A stretch of 64,000 nt of DNA from Chitinophaga sp. CF418 (GTDB lineage: Bacteria; Bacteroidota; Bacteroidia; Chitinophagales; Chitinophagaceae). The notes below the pieces were generated by a model that was not told the origin of the DNA, ran no database searches, and saw only the letters and a program-made list of their open reading frames with translations. Each line of letters opens with the position of its first letter. Positions within the stretch are counted from its first letter, which is position 1. The translations under genes and the position numbers were made by a program. Of the stretch, positions 49,058 to 58,367 are shown one piece after another. The stretch covers positions 248,001 through 312,000 of the forward strand of contig NZ_FRCN01000008.1 in NCBI RefSeq assembly GCF_900142925.1. Reading direction: 5' to 3'.

Positions 49058-52000
49058 ATGACGAATTGTCAAAGACGGATGTTCTTTACCTTTTTTCTGT
49101 GCTTAGCGTCCATTTACTCATTCGCACAAGCCAACCTCGCCGGCATTTCCGGTAAGGTGCGTGGAGCTGATGGCGCTCCTTTACCAGGAGCAATGATCCT
49201 GGTAAAAAACGAATCTACCGGTTTTCAGACCAGGGCCATTTCGAATGACAAAGGGGAGTTCCTGTTGAAGGAGCTGCCATTAGGTACACCATATTCCGTT
49301 ACTGTTGAAGCGATGGGAATGGTGTCACAAAAACAGACGGGATATTCCCTGAACCAGGGCGACCTGCTGGCAGTAGCTTTTAAAATGGAAGAAAAAACCA
49401 CAGAGCTGCAGGCCGTTGTTGTTACTGCAGGTTCTAACAAAAACAAAATAGAAAATATCGGTGCGGCAACAGCTGTAACAGCAAAGGATATTGCGAAACT
49501 GCCGGTGAACGGACGTAATTTCACCTCACTGATGGATCTCTCTCCTTTGAGCAGTGGATCGAACCTCTCCGGTCAGCTCGCTTCTGCTACCAACTTTACT
49601 ATTGACGGTATGGCAGCAAGAGGTACTATTTCCGGCGGACAACCAACAGGCGCCTATTCCATCTCGATGGAAGCTGTAAGGGAATTCCAGGTGGTGACAA
49701 ACCAATATGATGTTACCTATGGTAACGCCGGTGGAGGAACTGTTAGTACAGTTACGAAATCAGGTACCAATACACTGACAGGTAACGCCTTTACATTCCT
49801 CAGAACCGACTGGCTCTCCAGCAAGTACGGTCTCAACGGACAAAAACGTAATCAGCCATTCTCTACTTATCAATACGGTTTCTCTATCGGCGGACCAATT
49901 ATCAAAGACAAGGCGCACTTCTTTTTTGCATGGGACCATCAGGCCGATTCCCGCCCATTGAGTATCGCCTATATTCAGTCGCCCGATGATGAAAAGAGAT
50001 ACAATATCACACAGGCAGGCCTGGACCAGTTCCTGGCTATCGCCAGAAGCAAATATGGAGTGGCTAACAGTCCTCAGGTCGGTCAGTTCGACAAAAAGAA
50101 AAACACGCATGCCCTCTTCGGAAGAATAGACTGGCAGCTGAATGCAAAGAACCTGCTGACTATCAGGGACAACTTCATCTATGACATGGACGACCAATCC
50201 GATGGAGACAATACTGCGATCAACATCTACGAAGTATACAGCAACCGTAAGAGCATCAACAACAGTATTATGGCGTCTCTGCGTACTTCTATCAACTCAG
50301 GTGTGACAAACGAATTAAAACTGCAACACTACTGGGAGTATAATAAACTGTTTGCCAACTCACAGCTCCCGGCTGATAACATCCCAAGAGCCATTGTACA
50401 GAGTGTGAAATCTTCTTCCAGCGAAGGCTCTTCTCTTAGTACCGCGATTCAATTAGGAGGACAACGTTACGGCGGCGACTACTTCAATAACCACCAGGTA
50501 CAGCTGATAGATAACCTTTACTGGAACGTTGGAAAATCACACTTTACCTTCGGTGGAGGTGTTACATTTACCAATCAGAATTCTATATATGGCAGCGAGA
50601 CCAACGGACGTTTTTACTTCACCGGTCTTACTAACTTCGACAACCTGACACCATACCGTTATGCACGTGATGTATATTTAACCGATGATCACAATATCAA
50701 ATTCAATATACTCGTTCCTAATGTATATGCCCAGGTACAAACAACAGTAGCTCCGGGACTCGACATCACCGGGGGTATACGTGTAGATTACACTGCCTAC
50801 CTGGACAGGGCTAATTATAATGAAACAGTAGATAGAACACTTGGACTGAATACATCCAATAAACTCAGGACACTGCAGGTACAGCCTCGCGTTCAGGCAA
50901 CATGGGATGTAGGACAGAACAAACGTGATATCATCCGCGTTGGCGCCGGTATCCTGGGTTCTGCACTCAACCCGTATTCTATGATCAACAATATGCTGTT
51001 CGACGGTTCACATATTGTTGGTGTGGATCTGACCGGAAGCCAGGTACCTACACCAGATTTCGTTTCATACAGGAAAAATCCAGCTACAGCACCGGGTATG
51101 AACCTGATAAATGATCCGAATATTCCGAAGCTGGCCACCATCAACATGAATGGTAAAAATGCCAAAGTACCTACCGTTTACAAGGCCAATGCATCCTATT
51201 CCCACTTCTTTACAGAGAATTTCAGGGTGAGCATCAACGGCTACCTTACACTGGGACGGAACAACTATACTTATGTTGACCGTAACATGGTGGATCAGCC
51301 TTATTTCCGTATTGCTCAGGAAGATAATCGCGGTGTGTACGTTCCCGCTAATACTATCAGCGTATCCAATGGCGCGGCCGACTGGACAAAGAGCCGTAAA
51401 ACCACTGAAGTAGGCCGTGTACTGGAATTACAAAGCACAGGAAAAGTGAACCAGATGGCCTTCGTACTTGATGGAGCCTACCGTTATTTCAGAGACGGAG
51501 AAATTGCATTCTCTTACACATGGAACAACAGTAAAGACAATACCTCTTATAACGGTAACGTTGCGAATACAGCAACACTGGTACAGTACGTAAAAGATGA
51601 TCCCCGCGACCTGAGTAAGATGTCATACTCTGATAACCAGTTCAGGAACAAGGTAGTTGTTTACGGTACTGCTCCAACGTTCTGGGGTATCAGTGTAGGT
51701 GTCCGTTTCTCCGGTATCGGCGGTACCCGTTATTCCCTGACCGTGAATGGCAACATGAATGGCGACTTCGTTGCTACCAACGATCTGGCTTATATATACG
51801 ATCCCAAAGCGGCCAGCACTCCACAATATATAAAGGATGGCATTACTGCTTTGCTGAACAACCCTAAAGTAGAAGAGAGCACCAAGAAATATATCACCAA
51901 CAGCTTTGGAAAAATAGCTGAGAGAAATGGTGGTGAGAATCCATTCTATGGTGTGTTCGATATCAGGGTGAGTAAGAAAGTAAAGACGTTTAAGAAACAG

Positions 52001-52216
52001 TTCTTTGAAATATCTGCAGATATGTTCAACGTTGCGAACTCATTGAATAAGTCATGGGGCGTGAATCATAACGTAGGTACCACAAGCCTGTACACCATTA
52101 CCGGCTTTGATCCGAATACCAATACCTATAATTACAACGTAAATACCAATGCAGGGGTTTCCGGCTTAAGCGGTAATCCTTTCCAGGTACAGATCGGGTT
52201 AAGGTATGGATTTTAA
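49058..52216 (+). CDS. Oar-like TonB-dependent receptor
   Basis: This is a 1052-residue outer-membrane receptor with signal peptide (FFTFFLCLASIYSFAQ), N-terminal CarboxypepD_reg-like domain (about 30-115, ISGKVRGADGAPLPGAMILV), plug (about 120-230) and barrel. The plug has the Oar-type stretch GGGTVSTVTKSGTNTLTGNA, then FSIGGPIIKDKAHFFFAWDH. The hallmark SusC box (VVVGYGTQ) is absent and no SusD follows, so it is not a SusC. The Oar group is linked to protein or peptide export or adhesion in Bacteroidota and Myxococcus. It is divergent from the RHS operon and alone in its transcription unit. A strong hairpin terminator follows 17 bases after the stop. Confidence 0.92.
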   Translation: MTNCQRRMFFTFFLCLASIYSFAQANLAGISGKVRGADGAPLPGAMILVKNESTGFQTRAISNDKGEFLLKELPLGTPYSVTVEAMGMVSQKQTGYSLNQGDLLAVAFKMEEKTTELQAVVVTAGSNKNKIENIGAATAVTAKDIAKLPVNGRNFTSLMDLSPLSSGSNLSGQLASATNFTIDGMAARGTISGGQPTGAYSISMEAVREFQVVTNQYDVTYGNAGGGTVSTVTKSGTNTLTGNAFTFLRTDWLSSKYGLNGQKRNQPFSTYQYGFSIGGPIIKDKAHFFFAWDHQADSRPLSIAYIQSPDDEKRYNITQAGLDQFLAIARSKYGVANSPQVGQFDKKKNTHALFGRIDWQLNAKNLLTIRDNFIYDMDDQSDGDNTAINIYEVYSNRKSINNSIMASLRTSINSGVTNELKLQHYWEYNKLFANSQLPADNIPRAIVQSVKSSSSEGSSLSTAIQLGGQRYGGDYFNNHQVQLIDNLYWNVGKSHFTFGGGVTFTNQNSIYGSETNGRFYFTGLTNFDNLTPYRYARDVYLTDDHNIKFNILVPNVYAQVQTTVAPGLDITGGIRVDYTAYLDRANYNETVDRTLGLNTSNKLRTLQVQPRVQATWDVGQNKRDIIRVGAGILGSALNPYSMINNMLFDGSHIVGVDLTGSQVPTPDFVSYRKNPATAPGMNLINDPNIPKLATINMNGKNAKVPTVYKANASYSHFFTENFRVSINGYLTLGRNNYTYVDRNMVDQPYFRIAQEDNRGVYVPANTISVSNGAADWTKSRKTTEVGRVLELQSTGKVNQMAFVLDGAYRYFRDGEIAFSYTWNNSKDNTSYNGNVANTATLVQYVKDDPRDLSKMSYSDNQFRNKVVVYGTAPTFWGISVGVRFSGIGGTRYSLTVNGNMNGDFVATNDLAYIYDPKAASTPQYIKDGITALLNNPKVEESTKKYITNSFGKIAERNGGENPFYGVFDIRVSKKVKTFKKQFFEISADMFNVANSLNKSWGVNHNVGTTSLYTITGFDPNTNTYNYNVNTNAGVSGLSGNPFQVQIGLRYGF

Positions 52217-52233
52217 TTTCACAGGAAATATCA

Positions 52234-52287
52234 ATGGTAATAAACAAAACGGCTTCGCTTAAGCGAGGCCGTTTTGTTTATTACCAT
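52234..52287. terminator. strong bidirectional terminator hairpin
   Basis: A perfect 20-bp stem (arms 52234-52253 and 52268-52287) encloses the small palindrome TCGCTTAAGCGA. The arms contain AACAAAACGGC and GCCGTTTTGTT, so T-rich tracts stand on both strands. It begins 17 bases past the receptor stop codon. Confidence 0.85.
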
Positions 52288-52305
52288 AAAAAATCAGATT
52301 GCTAT

Positions 52306-52398
52306 GTAAAGCCTAAATGGTGCATCTGTAAAGTCCATACTGAATTTACAATCAGCTGTAAAGTCAATCCTGGACCTCACTATAAAAACTGTAAAGTT
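52306..52398. repeat. spaced direct repeats of CTGTAAAGT
   Basis: CTGTAAAGTC occurs at 52326-52335 and 52356-52365, and CTGTAAAGTT at 52389-52398. A fourth shorter GTAAAG is at 52306. The distances are 22, 30 and 33 bases, about two to three helical turns. The third copy sits in AAAAACTGTAAAGTTTTT, a perfect inverted repeat. The block has no coding sense and looks like an array of protein sites or the remains of a duplicated element. Confidence 0.55.
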
Positions 52399-52436
52399 TT
52401 TATGGACTAATACACCTTACGTTTGAGACTCGTTAC

Positions 52437-52524
52437 AGATTCGTTTGAGATGGCTTTATCTTACGTTTATCTTACGTTCATGAACGTAGGATAAACGTAA
52501 GATAAAGCCATCTCAAACGAATCT
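52437..52524. repeat. 88-bp near-perfect palindrome
   Basis: The arms 52437-52480 and 52481-52524 are reverse complements over 44 bases with one T/G exchange (a G-U pair in RNA). There is no loop beyond the centre TTCATGAA. The arms hold a repeated ATCTTACGTT unit. Weaker complementarity continues outward for about 20 bases on each side (GTTTGAGAC to the left, GTCTAAAAC to the right). It lies between convergent genes, past a separate terminator, so it is not needed for termination. Confidence 0.85.
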
Positions 52525-52572
52525 CAAAGCCGTCTAAAACGAAGTTAAAGCATAATATACCCGTCCCCTCAT

Positions 52573-52612
52573 TTTTGCGTCCTATGCACATGATTTTGCG
52601 TCTTGTGTACAT
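52573..52612 (+). repeat. tandem 19-bp imperfect repeats, 21-bp period
   Basis: TTTTGCGTCCTATGCACAT (52573-52591) and TTTTGCGTCTTGTGTACAT (52594-52612) differ at three positions. A period of 21 bases puts both on the same face of the helix, as expected for a double protein-binding site. No gene starts nearby on either strand. Confidence 0.55.
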
Positions 52613-52743
52613 TCCTCAAAATCGCTTCGAAATCTTTTCTAACATTGTATCGTAAAGTGCGTAAAAGTACTTCAATATGAGACACTTACAGGTGTTGCCA
52701 GAAAACGTTCTTTGACATATCGAATCCTATAAACGATAAAAAA

Positions 52744-52769
52744 ACCGCCTCATTTTTCAATGAGACGGT
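52744..52769. terminator. bidirectional terminator after the GH20 gene
   Basis: ACCGCCTCATT and AATGAGACGGT pair with one mismatch. Six or more A precede it on the plus strand (so T on the minus strand), and TATTCTTTTT follows, so it can work for the minus-strand hexosaminidase gene and in the other direction. Confidence 0.75.
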
Positions 52770-52792
52770 CTATTCTTTTTACAGTCGATTGC

Positions 52793-55111
52793 TTATTTCC
52801 GTTGGAACCAGGCATCCGGCACTTGCTGGATCTTACCTCCATTCACCCTGTATTCCAGCTTCAGCGTATACCCGCCGCCGCCTTCAACAAACAGCAGTTC
52901 GAATGGATGCAGGCCTTTCTGCAACGCTACCTGTCCGCTCTTCTGTACGGGCGCATGCCAGCCGTCATTATCCACGACCTTATCCCCTTCTATGTTGAGA
53001 ATAGCACCATCGTCTGCTGTCAGGAAGAAGCTGTAAATAGCCGTTTCAGGAACATCGATATAACCGGTCAGTTTAGCGCCAAAGGCTTTACCGCCTTTAC
53101 CCATACCTTCAGGAATGATCGCGTTATTGACGTTTACGAGGCTATCGGCTGTTGCCGGCAGCTTACCTGCACTCTTGTAAGAGCCATTGAAATACTGCAG
53201 TTGCAGGCCATTCTGTAAGCCGCTTACATTTACCGGCGGGAAGAATGATTGCTGACGGTAGTTCAGGGTATAAATATCGCTCATACTACCAGAAGGACTG
53301 AAAGAAGCCAGTTTGATAGTACCCGGACCAGGAATGATATATGCTGCCGGCAATTCGGGAGATTTCATCGTAGGTGCTGTACCATCAGTAGTATAACGGA
53401 TGGTAATGTCCGGCGCTGGTTTCTCCAGTTTCAATACGGTCTTGCCAACAAGCACATTGTCGTCAGTGAAGCCGTCCAGGTCAGGCATACGGTAATGCAC
53501 TTTCAGCTTGTCCAGTCTTTTATATTGACTGTTCAGTCTTTTCAGATAATTATCATAATCCTGTTTATGCGTCCACAGTACTTCAGCAAGCGCTGTCATA
53601 CGCGGCATGAACATGAAGTCAGCGCGTTTCTCGGAAGGGATCCATTCTGTCCAGATGTTTGCCTGTGCACCAATGATCACCTTTGCCTCTTCCGGTGTCA
53701 GACCTTTAGGGATCGGATCGAAGTGATACACATTGGATACAGCGTTCCGGTCAGGGATACCATCGAAGTACAGCGGATTACCCGGCGTCATGATCACGGT
53801 ATTGCCGTTCTTTGCTGCTTTCACCGGAGCATCAGGTACCCAGCTACGCCAGTACATGAGAATAGCGGTAGGACTGATACCACCTTCCAGGATCTCATCC
53901 CAGCCAATCAGCTTCTTACCTTTCGAATTGAAGAACTTCTCCATCCTCTTTACAAAGTAGCTCTGCAGCTCTTCTACGGTAGACAGGTTATTCGCCTTCA
54001 TCACAGCTTCACATGCAGGTGATTTTGCCCAGCTGCTTTTCTCTACTTCATCAGCACCAAGGTGAACATATTCTGAAGGGAAGAGTGCGAAGATCTCTGA
54101 GTATACATTCTCTGCAAATTCAAAGGTCGATTCGTTACATGGGCAAATAGGCGTGGTGAATAACGGGCCCCAGGTGGAACCGCCTGCACAGCTCAGGAAA
54201 GGATAAGCCTTGATAGCGGCCATCATATGACCTGGCATATCTATCTCAGGGATGATGTCTATATGGCGGGCTGCCGCATAGGCAATCACGTCTTTCATCT
54301 GAGCCTGTGTATAGAAACCGCCATAGAGGGTTTTACCATTTTTCTGAATGATATGGGATTTGTCGATCTCCATATCAGGATTGGTTTTCGCCTTCTGCAT
54401 ACATACGGAGTCCTGGTTGTTGAATGCACGCCAGGCCCCCTGTTCTGTCAGCAGCGGATATTTTTTGATCTCAATACGCCAGCCCTGATCGTCAGTCAGG
54501 TGCAGGTGGAACTTGTTCATTTTGTACAGAGCCAGCAGGTCGATGAACTTCTTCAGGTAATCAACAGAGAAGAAGTGCCTGGATACATCCAGGTGCATAC
54601 CACGCCAGGTATAGGAAGGATGATCGGTGATCTGTACAGCAGGCACAGTGATCTTAGCCAGTTTTCCGGCTTTAACACCTTCAATAACAGGTGGCATCAG
54701 CTGGCGAACAGTCTGTACCGCACGGAACATACCGGTAGGCGTCTTTGCAGAGATCACCAGTTGTTGTGGCGTTACATCCAGGGTATAATCCTCTTCACCT
54801 GTCAGCTGATCATTTTGCTTCAGGACGATAGTACCTGTACCAGCTTTCGCAGCAACAGGCAATGTCTTTCCCAACCCCTGTTTTACCAGCGCCTGCAATT
54901 GTGCAGCTTCATTACTGAAAAACGTTTTGTTGGCGGGTAATACCAGTTTAGTACTCGCGGTGATCACAAAGTCTCCCTGCCTGGGCACCAGTTCCTGTGG
55001 ATAGGGAACCAACGCATAACGCGCAGGATCTGCCTCCTGCGCCCTGGCAACGGATACGCCCAATAGTGCGCTGAGTGCCACGACGCCTGTAAGCCTGAAT
55101 GATTTGAACAT
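52793..55111 (-). CDS. GH20 beta-N-acetylhexosaminidase with C-terminal PA14 domain
   Basis: GH20 enzymes remove terminal GlcNAc or GalNAc by substrate-assisted catalysis. The start at 55111 (MFKSFRLTGVVALSALLGVS, then VARAQ cleavage) is chosen over the frame opening at 55147. The 772 residues have a GH20b N-terminal domain (about 30-150) and a TIM barrel with FHLHLTDDQGWRIEIKKYP. The catalytic pair is in YVHLGADEVEKSSW with Asp354-Glu355. A chitobiase-like C-terminal Ig part and a PA14 domain (about 630-770, LTADDGAILNIEGDKVVDND) follow. Export to the periplasm or surface fits chitin or glycoprotein breakdown. It is a single gene with a terminator after it. Confidence 0.96.
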   Translation of the reverse strand: MFKSFRLTGVVALSALLGVSVARAQEADPARYALVPYPQELVPRQGDFVITASTKLVLPANKTFFSNEAAQLQALVKQGLGKTLPVAAKAGTGTIVLKQNDQLTGEEDYTLDVTPQQLVISAKTPTGMFRAVQTVRQLMPPVIEGVKAGKLAKITVPAVQITDHPSYTWRGMHLDVSRHFFSVDYLKKFIDLLALYKMNKFHLHLTDDQGWRIEIKKYPLLTEQGAWRAFNNQDSVCMQKAKTNPDMEIDKSHIIQKNGKTLYGGFYTQAQMKDVIAYAAARHIDIIPEIDMPGHMMAAIKAYPFLSCAGGSTWGPLFTTPICPCNESTFEFAENVYSEIFALFPSEYVHLGADEVEKSSWAKSPACEAVMKANNLSTVEELQSYFVKRMEKFFNSKGKKLIGWDEILEGGISPTAILMYWRSWVPDAPVKAAKNGNTVIMTPGNPLYFDGIPDRNAVSNVYHFDPIPKGLTPEEAKVIIGAQANIWTEWIPSEKRADFMFMPRMTALAEVLWTHKQDYDNYLKRLNSQYKRLDKLKVHYRMPDLDGFTDDNVLVGKTVLKLEKPAPDITIRYTTDGTAPTMKSPELPAAYIIPGPGTIKLASFSPSGSMSDIYTLNYRQQSFFPPVNVSGLQNGLQLQYFNGSYKSAGKLPATADSLVNVNNAIIPEGMGKGGKAFGAKLTGYIDVPETAIYSFFLTADDGAILNIEGDKVVDNDGWHAPVQKSGQVALQKGLHPFELLFVEGGGGYTLKLEYRVNGGKIQQVPDAWFQRK

Positions 55112-55189
55112 AATAGATTCTTTAAGCATGATAAAGGAAGCAGGCAAAATAACAAGAGTCTCAACAGTAAACTGATACCATATTGCTCA

Positions 55190-55825
55190 TTACTGCGGTA
55201 ATATTGACGCTTCGGGCTGCCAGTTTTCGATCTTCAGCAGGCGGAAAAACTCCGCTTCTTCCATTTCCCTTACGCCTCCCGGTGGCAGGTCGCCCAGCTC
55301 CATGTCTTCAATGGAGACACGTATCAGGCGGTCGCAATGGTGCCTGATGGCTGACATCATTTTACGTACCTGGTGATATTTGCCCTCGGTGAGTGTGATC
55401 AACAGCCAGGAATGCGGGAGGAATTCCTTCAGCGGATATTGCTCCCTTGGTTTGATATAAGCCGGTTTCTCCACGATCTCTGCCAGACAGGGAGTGGTTA
55501 CCCAGTCTACACCTCCCTTGATGCGGATGGTCACGCCCTGCTGTAATTGTTCAACTGTCTCCTGGCTCACGATATTCTTTACCATCACCAGGTAGGTCCT
55601 TTTATGCGGCTGCTCACTTTCAAATAACAGGCGGGTTACTCTTTTGTTGGTGGTGAGGATGAGCAATCCTTCGGAATGGTTGTCCAGTCTTCCCACAGCA
55701 TGCGTACCTTCGGGGAAGTCAAAGTCAAGATCTCCCAGCAGCCTGACCTTGTCAGGGCTGATAAACTGAGAGACCATGTTGTATGGCTTATTGATGATAA
55801 AATAACGGTGACCGCTGTTACTCAT
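55190..55825 (-). CDS. RluE/RsuA-type pseudouridine synthase
   Basis: The 211-residue enzyme isomerises a uridine in rRNA. It has the catalytic motif HAVGRLDNHSEGLLILT (about 42-58, Asp47 is the nucleophile), then KRTYLVMV and the C-terminal GKYHQVRKMMSAIRHHCDRL (about 152-171) typical of the RsuA/RluB/E/F family. There is no N-terminal S4 RNA-binding domain, as in RluE (23S rRNA U2457), the most likely specificity. Length is normal for an S4-less member. It is transcribed alone, upstream of the hexosaminidase gene on the same strand with a 78-base gap. Confidence 0.93.
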   Translation of the reverse strand: MSNSGHRYFIINKPYNMVSQFISPDKVRLLGDLDFDFPEGTHAVGRLDNHSEGLLILTTNKRVTRLLFESEQPHKRTYLVMVKNIVSQETVEQLQQGVTIRIKGGVDWVTTPCLAEIVEKPAYIKPREQYPLKEFLPHSWLLITLTEGKYHQVRKMMSAIRHHCDRLIRVSIEDMELGDLPPGGVREMEEAEFFRLLKIENWQPEASILPQ

Positions 55826-55932
55826 TTTTTAATTTATTTCAGATAAAATCCGCCCAATTCTGATTAATATATTTCCATCAGACTCACATAACTATCTATA
55901 ATTTTAGCCATCGCCAAAATTATCTTCATTGT

Positions 55933-58338
55933 ATGAAATTATTTGCTTTCATTTTCGCACCATTCGCTGGTTTCAGCATATTGGCACAGGCCCAGTTGAA
56001 AAAAGACTATCCCATACAGCCTGTCGCTTTTACCCAGGTGCATGTGACCGATAACTTCTGGGCGCCAAAAATACGGGTTAATGCCGACGTCACAATACCC
56101 TATACGTTGGAACAATGCAAGCGCACCGGCAGGATCGATAATTTCAAACGGGCGGCACACGTATTACCGGCCGATACAATGACGGAATATACTTTCGACG
56201 ATACTGACCTTTACAAAGTAATAGAAGGCGCTTCATACGGCCTTCAAATGAAGAAAAACCCGGAACTGGAACGGTACCTGGATACCCTGATCGCCATTAT
56301 CGGCGCAGCCCAGGAAAAAGACGGTTACTTATATACTTTCCGCACCATGAATGCTCCTAAACCACACCCGTGGATAGGTACTAAAAGATGGGAAGAAGAG
56401 GAAGACCTCAGCCATGAACTATACAATTCCGGCCACCTTTTTGAAGCCGCAGTGGCCCATTACCAGGCTACAGGCAAAAGGAACCTGCTGGACATTGCGA
56501 TCAAAAATGCAGACCTGCTGGTAAAGACATTCGGCTTCGGAAAAGAAGAACGCTTTCCCGGCCATCAGATAGTGGAAACAGGGCTGACAAAGATGTACAG
56601 AGTAACAGGTAACAAATCTTACCTGGACCTGGCGAAGTTCTTCCTGGATGTTCGCGGACCAGGCAAAAAATACAGTGGTGAATATAACCAGTCCTACAAA
56701 AAAGTGGTTGACCAGCATGAAGCCGTAGGGCACGCTGTAAGGGCCACTTACATGTACACTGGTATGGCAGATGTAGCGGCACTGACAGGCGATCAACAGT
56801 ACCTGCATGCTATAGATGACATCTGGCATGATGTGGTAGAAAGGAAACTGTACGTCACCGGAGGGATCGGAGCCACCGGTAATGGTGAGGCTTTTGGTAA
56901 GCCCTACGAATTGCCAAACATGTCTGCCTATGCGGAGACCTGCGCGGCTATTGCCAATGTCTACTGGAACAGCAGAATGTTCCTCCTGCACGGCGATGCG
57001 AAATATATAGACATCCTGGAGCGTACCCTCTATAACGGGCTACTGTCAGGGGTATCCCTGAGCGGAGACAGGTTCTTCTACCCTAATCCGCTGGCCTCTA
57101 TGGGACAACACCAGCGCAGCGCCTGGTTCGGATGCGCCTGTTGTATCTCCAATATGACACGCTTTCTGCCCTCTATGCCCGGATATATCTATGCGCAGGA
57201 TAAAAATAATCTCTACATAAACCTGTTTGCAGGCAATACCGCCGATATTCATTTGCCAGCAGGGAAAGTTACCGTTACGCAGCAAACAAACTATCCCTGG
57301 GACGGGAAATTAGAAATCGCTGTTAAACCTGCTCATACTGCTGCTTTTGCACTGCATATCCGGATCCCGGAATGGGCAAAAGGGAAGCCGGTACCAGGAG
57401 ATCTTTATTTTGATGCAGATAGCGCAGCTAAAAAACCGATCGATATCCTCCTGAATGGTAAATCCGTGAAATATAACATGGTGAAAGGTTACGCTGTCAT
57501 CCAACGTAGCTGGAAGGCGGGCGACAAGATCAGCCTGGAATTCCCTATGCAGGTAGACAAAGTGCTGGCAAATAACGCCGTGAAGAGCGACACCAACCGC
57601 TTTGCGCTCGAACGCGGTCCGTTGATGTACTGCCTGGAGGGGCCGGACAATAAAGACGCTACCGTGCAGAACATCGTGGTAGACAAAAATGCGGCTGTCA
57701 ACGCTGTATATAAGTCTGATCTGCTCAATGGCGTAACCGTACTGGAAATGCAGGGATCATCCACCAGCAGGCAACTGAACTCAGACCAGTTGATCAGTTC
57801 AACACAGACAGTCACCGCTATCCCCTATTACTCCTGGGCCAACCGCGGTCCCTCAGAGATGACCGTATGGATTCCTTACGAGGCTTCCGCAGCGCGGCCT
57901 AAGCCAGCACCTACCATTGCCTCAAAAAGTAAGGTCAGCGCCTCAGTGGCGAATAAACGGATGTACCTCGCCCTGAATGATCAGTATGAACCACTGGACT
58001 CTCATGATAATAATTCCATGTACCTCCACTGGTGGCCTAAACACAATACAGTGGAATGGGTGCAGTATGATTTTGATCAGGAATATACCGTATCGGAGTC
58101 ACAGGTTTACTGGTACGATGACAGTCCGTTCGGGGATTGCCGTATCCCGGCTTCCTGGCGCATCCTGTATAAACAGGGCGACCAATGGATACCGGTGAAG
58201 AACGTTACGCCCTATACGGTTACGAAAAATAAATACGACAGTGTGCAGTTTGAACCCGTGAAAACTACAGCGTTGAAGCTCGAAGTACAGTTACCGGCAG
58301 AAAATGCTTCGGGCATTCATGAATGGATTGTTAAATGA
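55933..58338 (+). CDS. GH127 beta-L-arabinofuranosidase-like enzyme (DUF1680)
   Basis: The 801 residues have a signal peptide ending AQAQ and an (alpha/alpha)6 barrel of GH127. The Zn-cysteine site of the family is visible: Glu335 and Cys337 in AYAETCAAIANVYWN, and Cys403-Cys404 in WFGCACCISNMTRFLPSM. These match Glu338, Cys340, Cys417 and Cys418 of Bifidobacterium HypBA1 (from memory), where one Cys is the nucleophile. A C-terminal beta domain (about 640-801, WVQYDFDQEYTVSESQVYWY) is longer than in the minimal enzyme. It is exported and probably acts on plant arabinan or extensin glycans. It is alone on the plus strand, divergent from the pseudouridine synthase gene. Confidence 0.93.
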   Translation: MKLFAFIFAPFAGFSILAQAQLKKDYPIQPVAFTQVHVTDNFWAPKIRVNADVTIPYTLEQCKRTGRIDNFKRAAHVLPADTMTEYTFDDTDLYKVIEGASYGLQMKKNPELERYLDTLIAIIGAAQEKDGYLYTFRTMNAPKPHPWIGTKRWEEEEDLSHELYNSGHLFEAAVAHYQATGKRNLLDIAIKNADLLVKTFGFGKEERFPGHQIVETGLTKMYRVTGNKSYLDLAKFFLDVRGPGKKYSGEYNQSYKKVVDQHEAVGHAVRATYMYTGMADVAALTGDQQYLHAIDDIWHDVVERKLYVTGGIGATGNGEAFGKPYELPNMSAYAETCAAIANVYWNSRMFLLHGDAKYIDILERTLYNGLLSGVSLSGDRFFYPNPLASMGQHQRSAWFGCACCISNMTRFLPSMPGYIYAQDKNNLYINLFAGNTADIHLPAGKVTVTQQTNYPWDGKLEIAVKPAHTAAFALHIRIPEWAKGKPVPGDLYFDADSAAKKPIDILLNGKSVKYNMVKGYAVIQRSWKAGDKISLEFPMQVDKVLANNAVKSDTNRFALERGPLMYCLEGPDNKDATVQNIVVDKNAAVNAVYKSDLLNGVTVLEMQGSSTSRQLNSDQLISSTQTVTAIPYYSWANRGPSEMTVWIPYEASAARPKPAPTIASKSKVSASVANKRMYLALNDQYEPLDSHDNNSMYLHWWPKHNTVEWVQYDFDQEYTVSESQVYWYDDSPFGDCRIPASWRILYKQGDQWIPVKNVTPYTVTKNKYDSVQFEPVKTTALKLEVQLPAENASGIHEWIVK

Positions 58339-58367
58339 CTAAAATTTTTAGCTAATATTGCAGTGCT

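Noticed and set aside
52306..52398. CRISPR array
   Set aside because: The CTGTAAAGT units are only 9-10 bases and irregularly spaced, without cas genes.
52437..52524. Ordinary transcription terminator
   Set aside because: A complete terminator already follows the receptor gene at 52234-52287, and another closes the GH20 gene at 52744-52769; the palindrome has no loop or T-run.
53249..54940. Two long plus-strand frames (257 and 237 codons) inside the GH20 gene
   Set aside because: They are antisense to conserved GH20 motifs and have no domain of their own.
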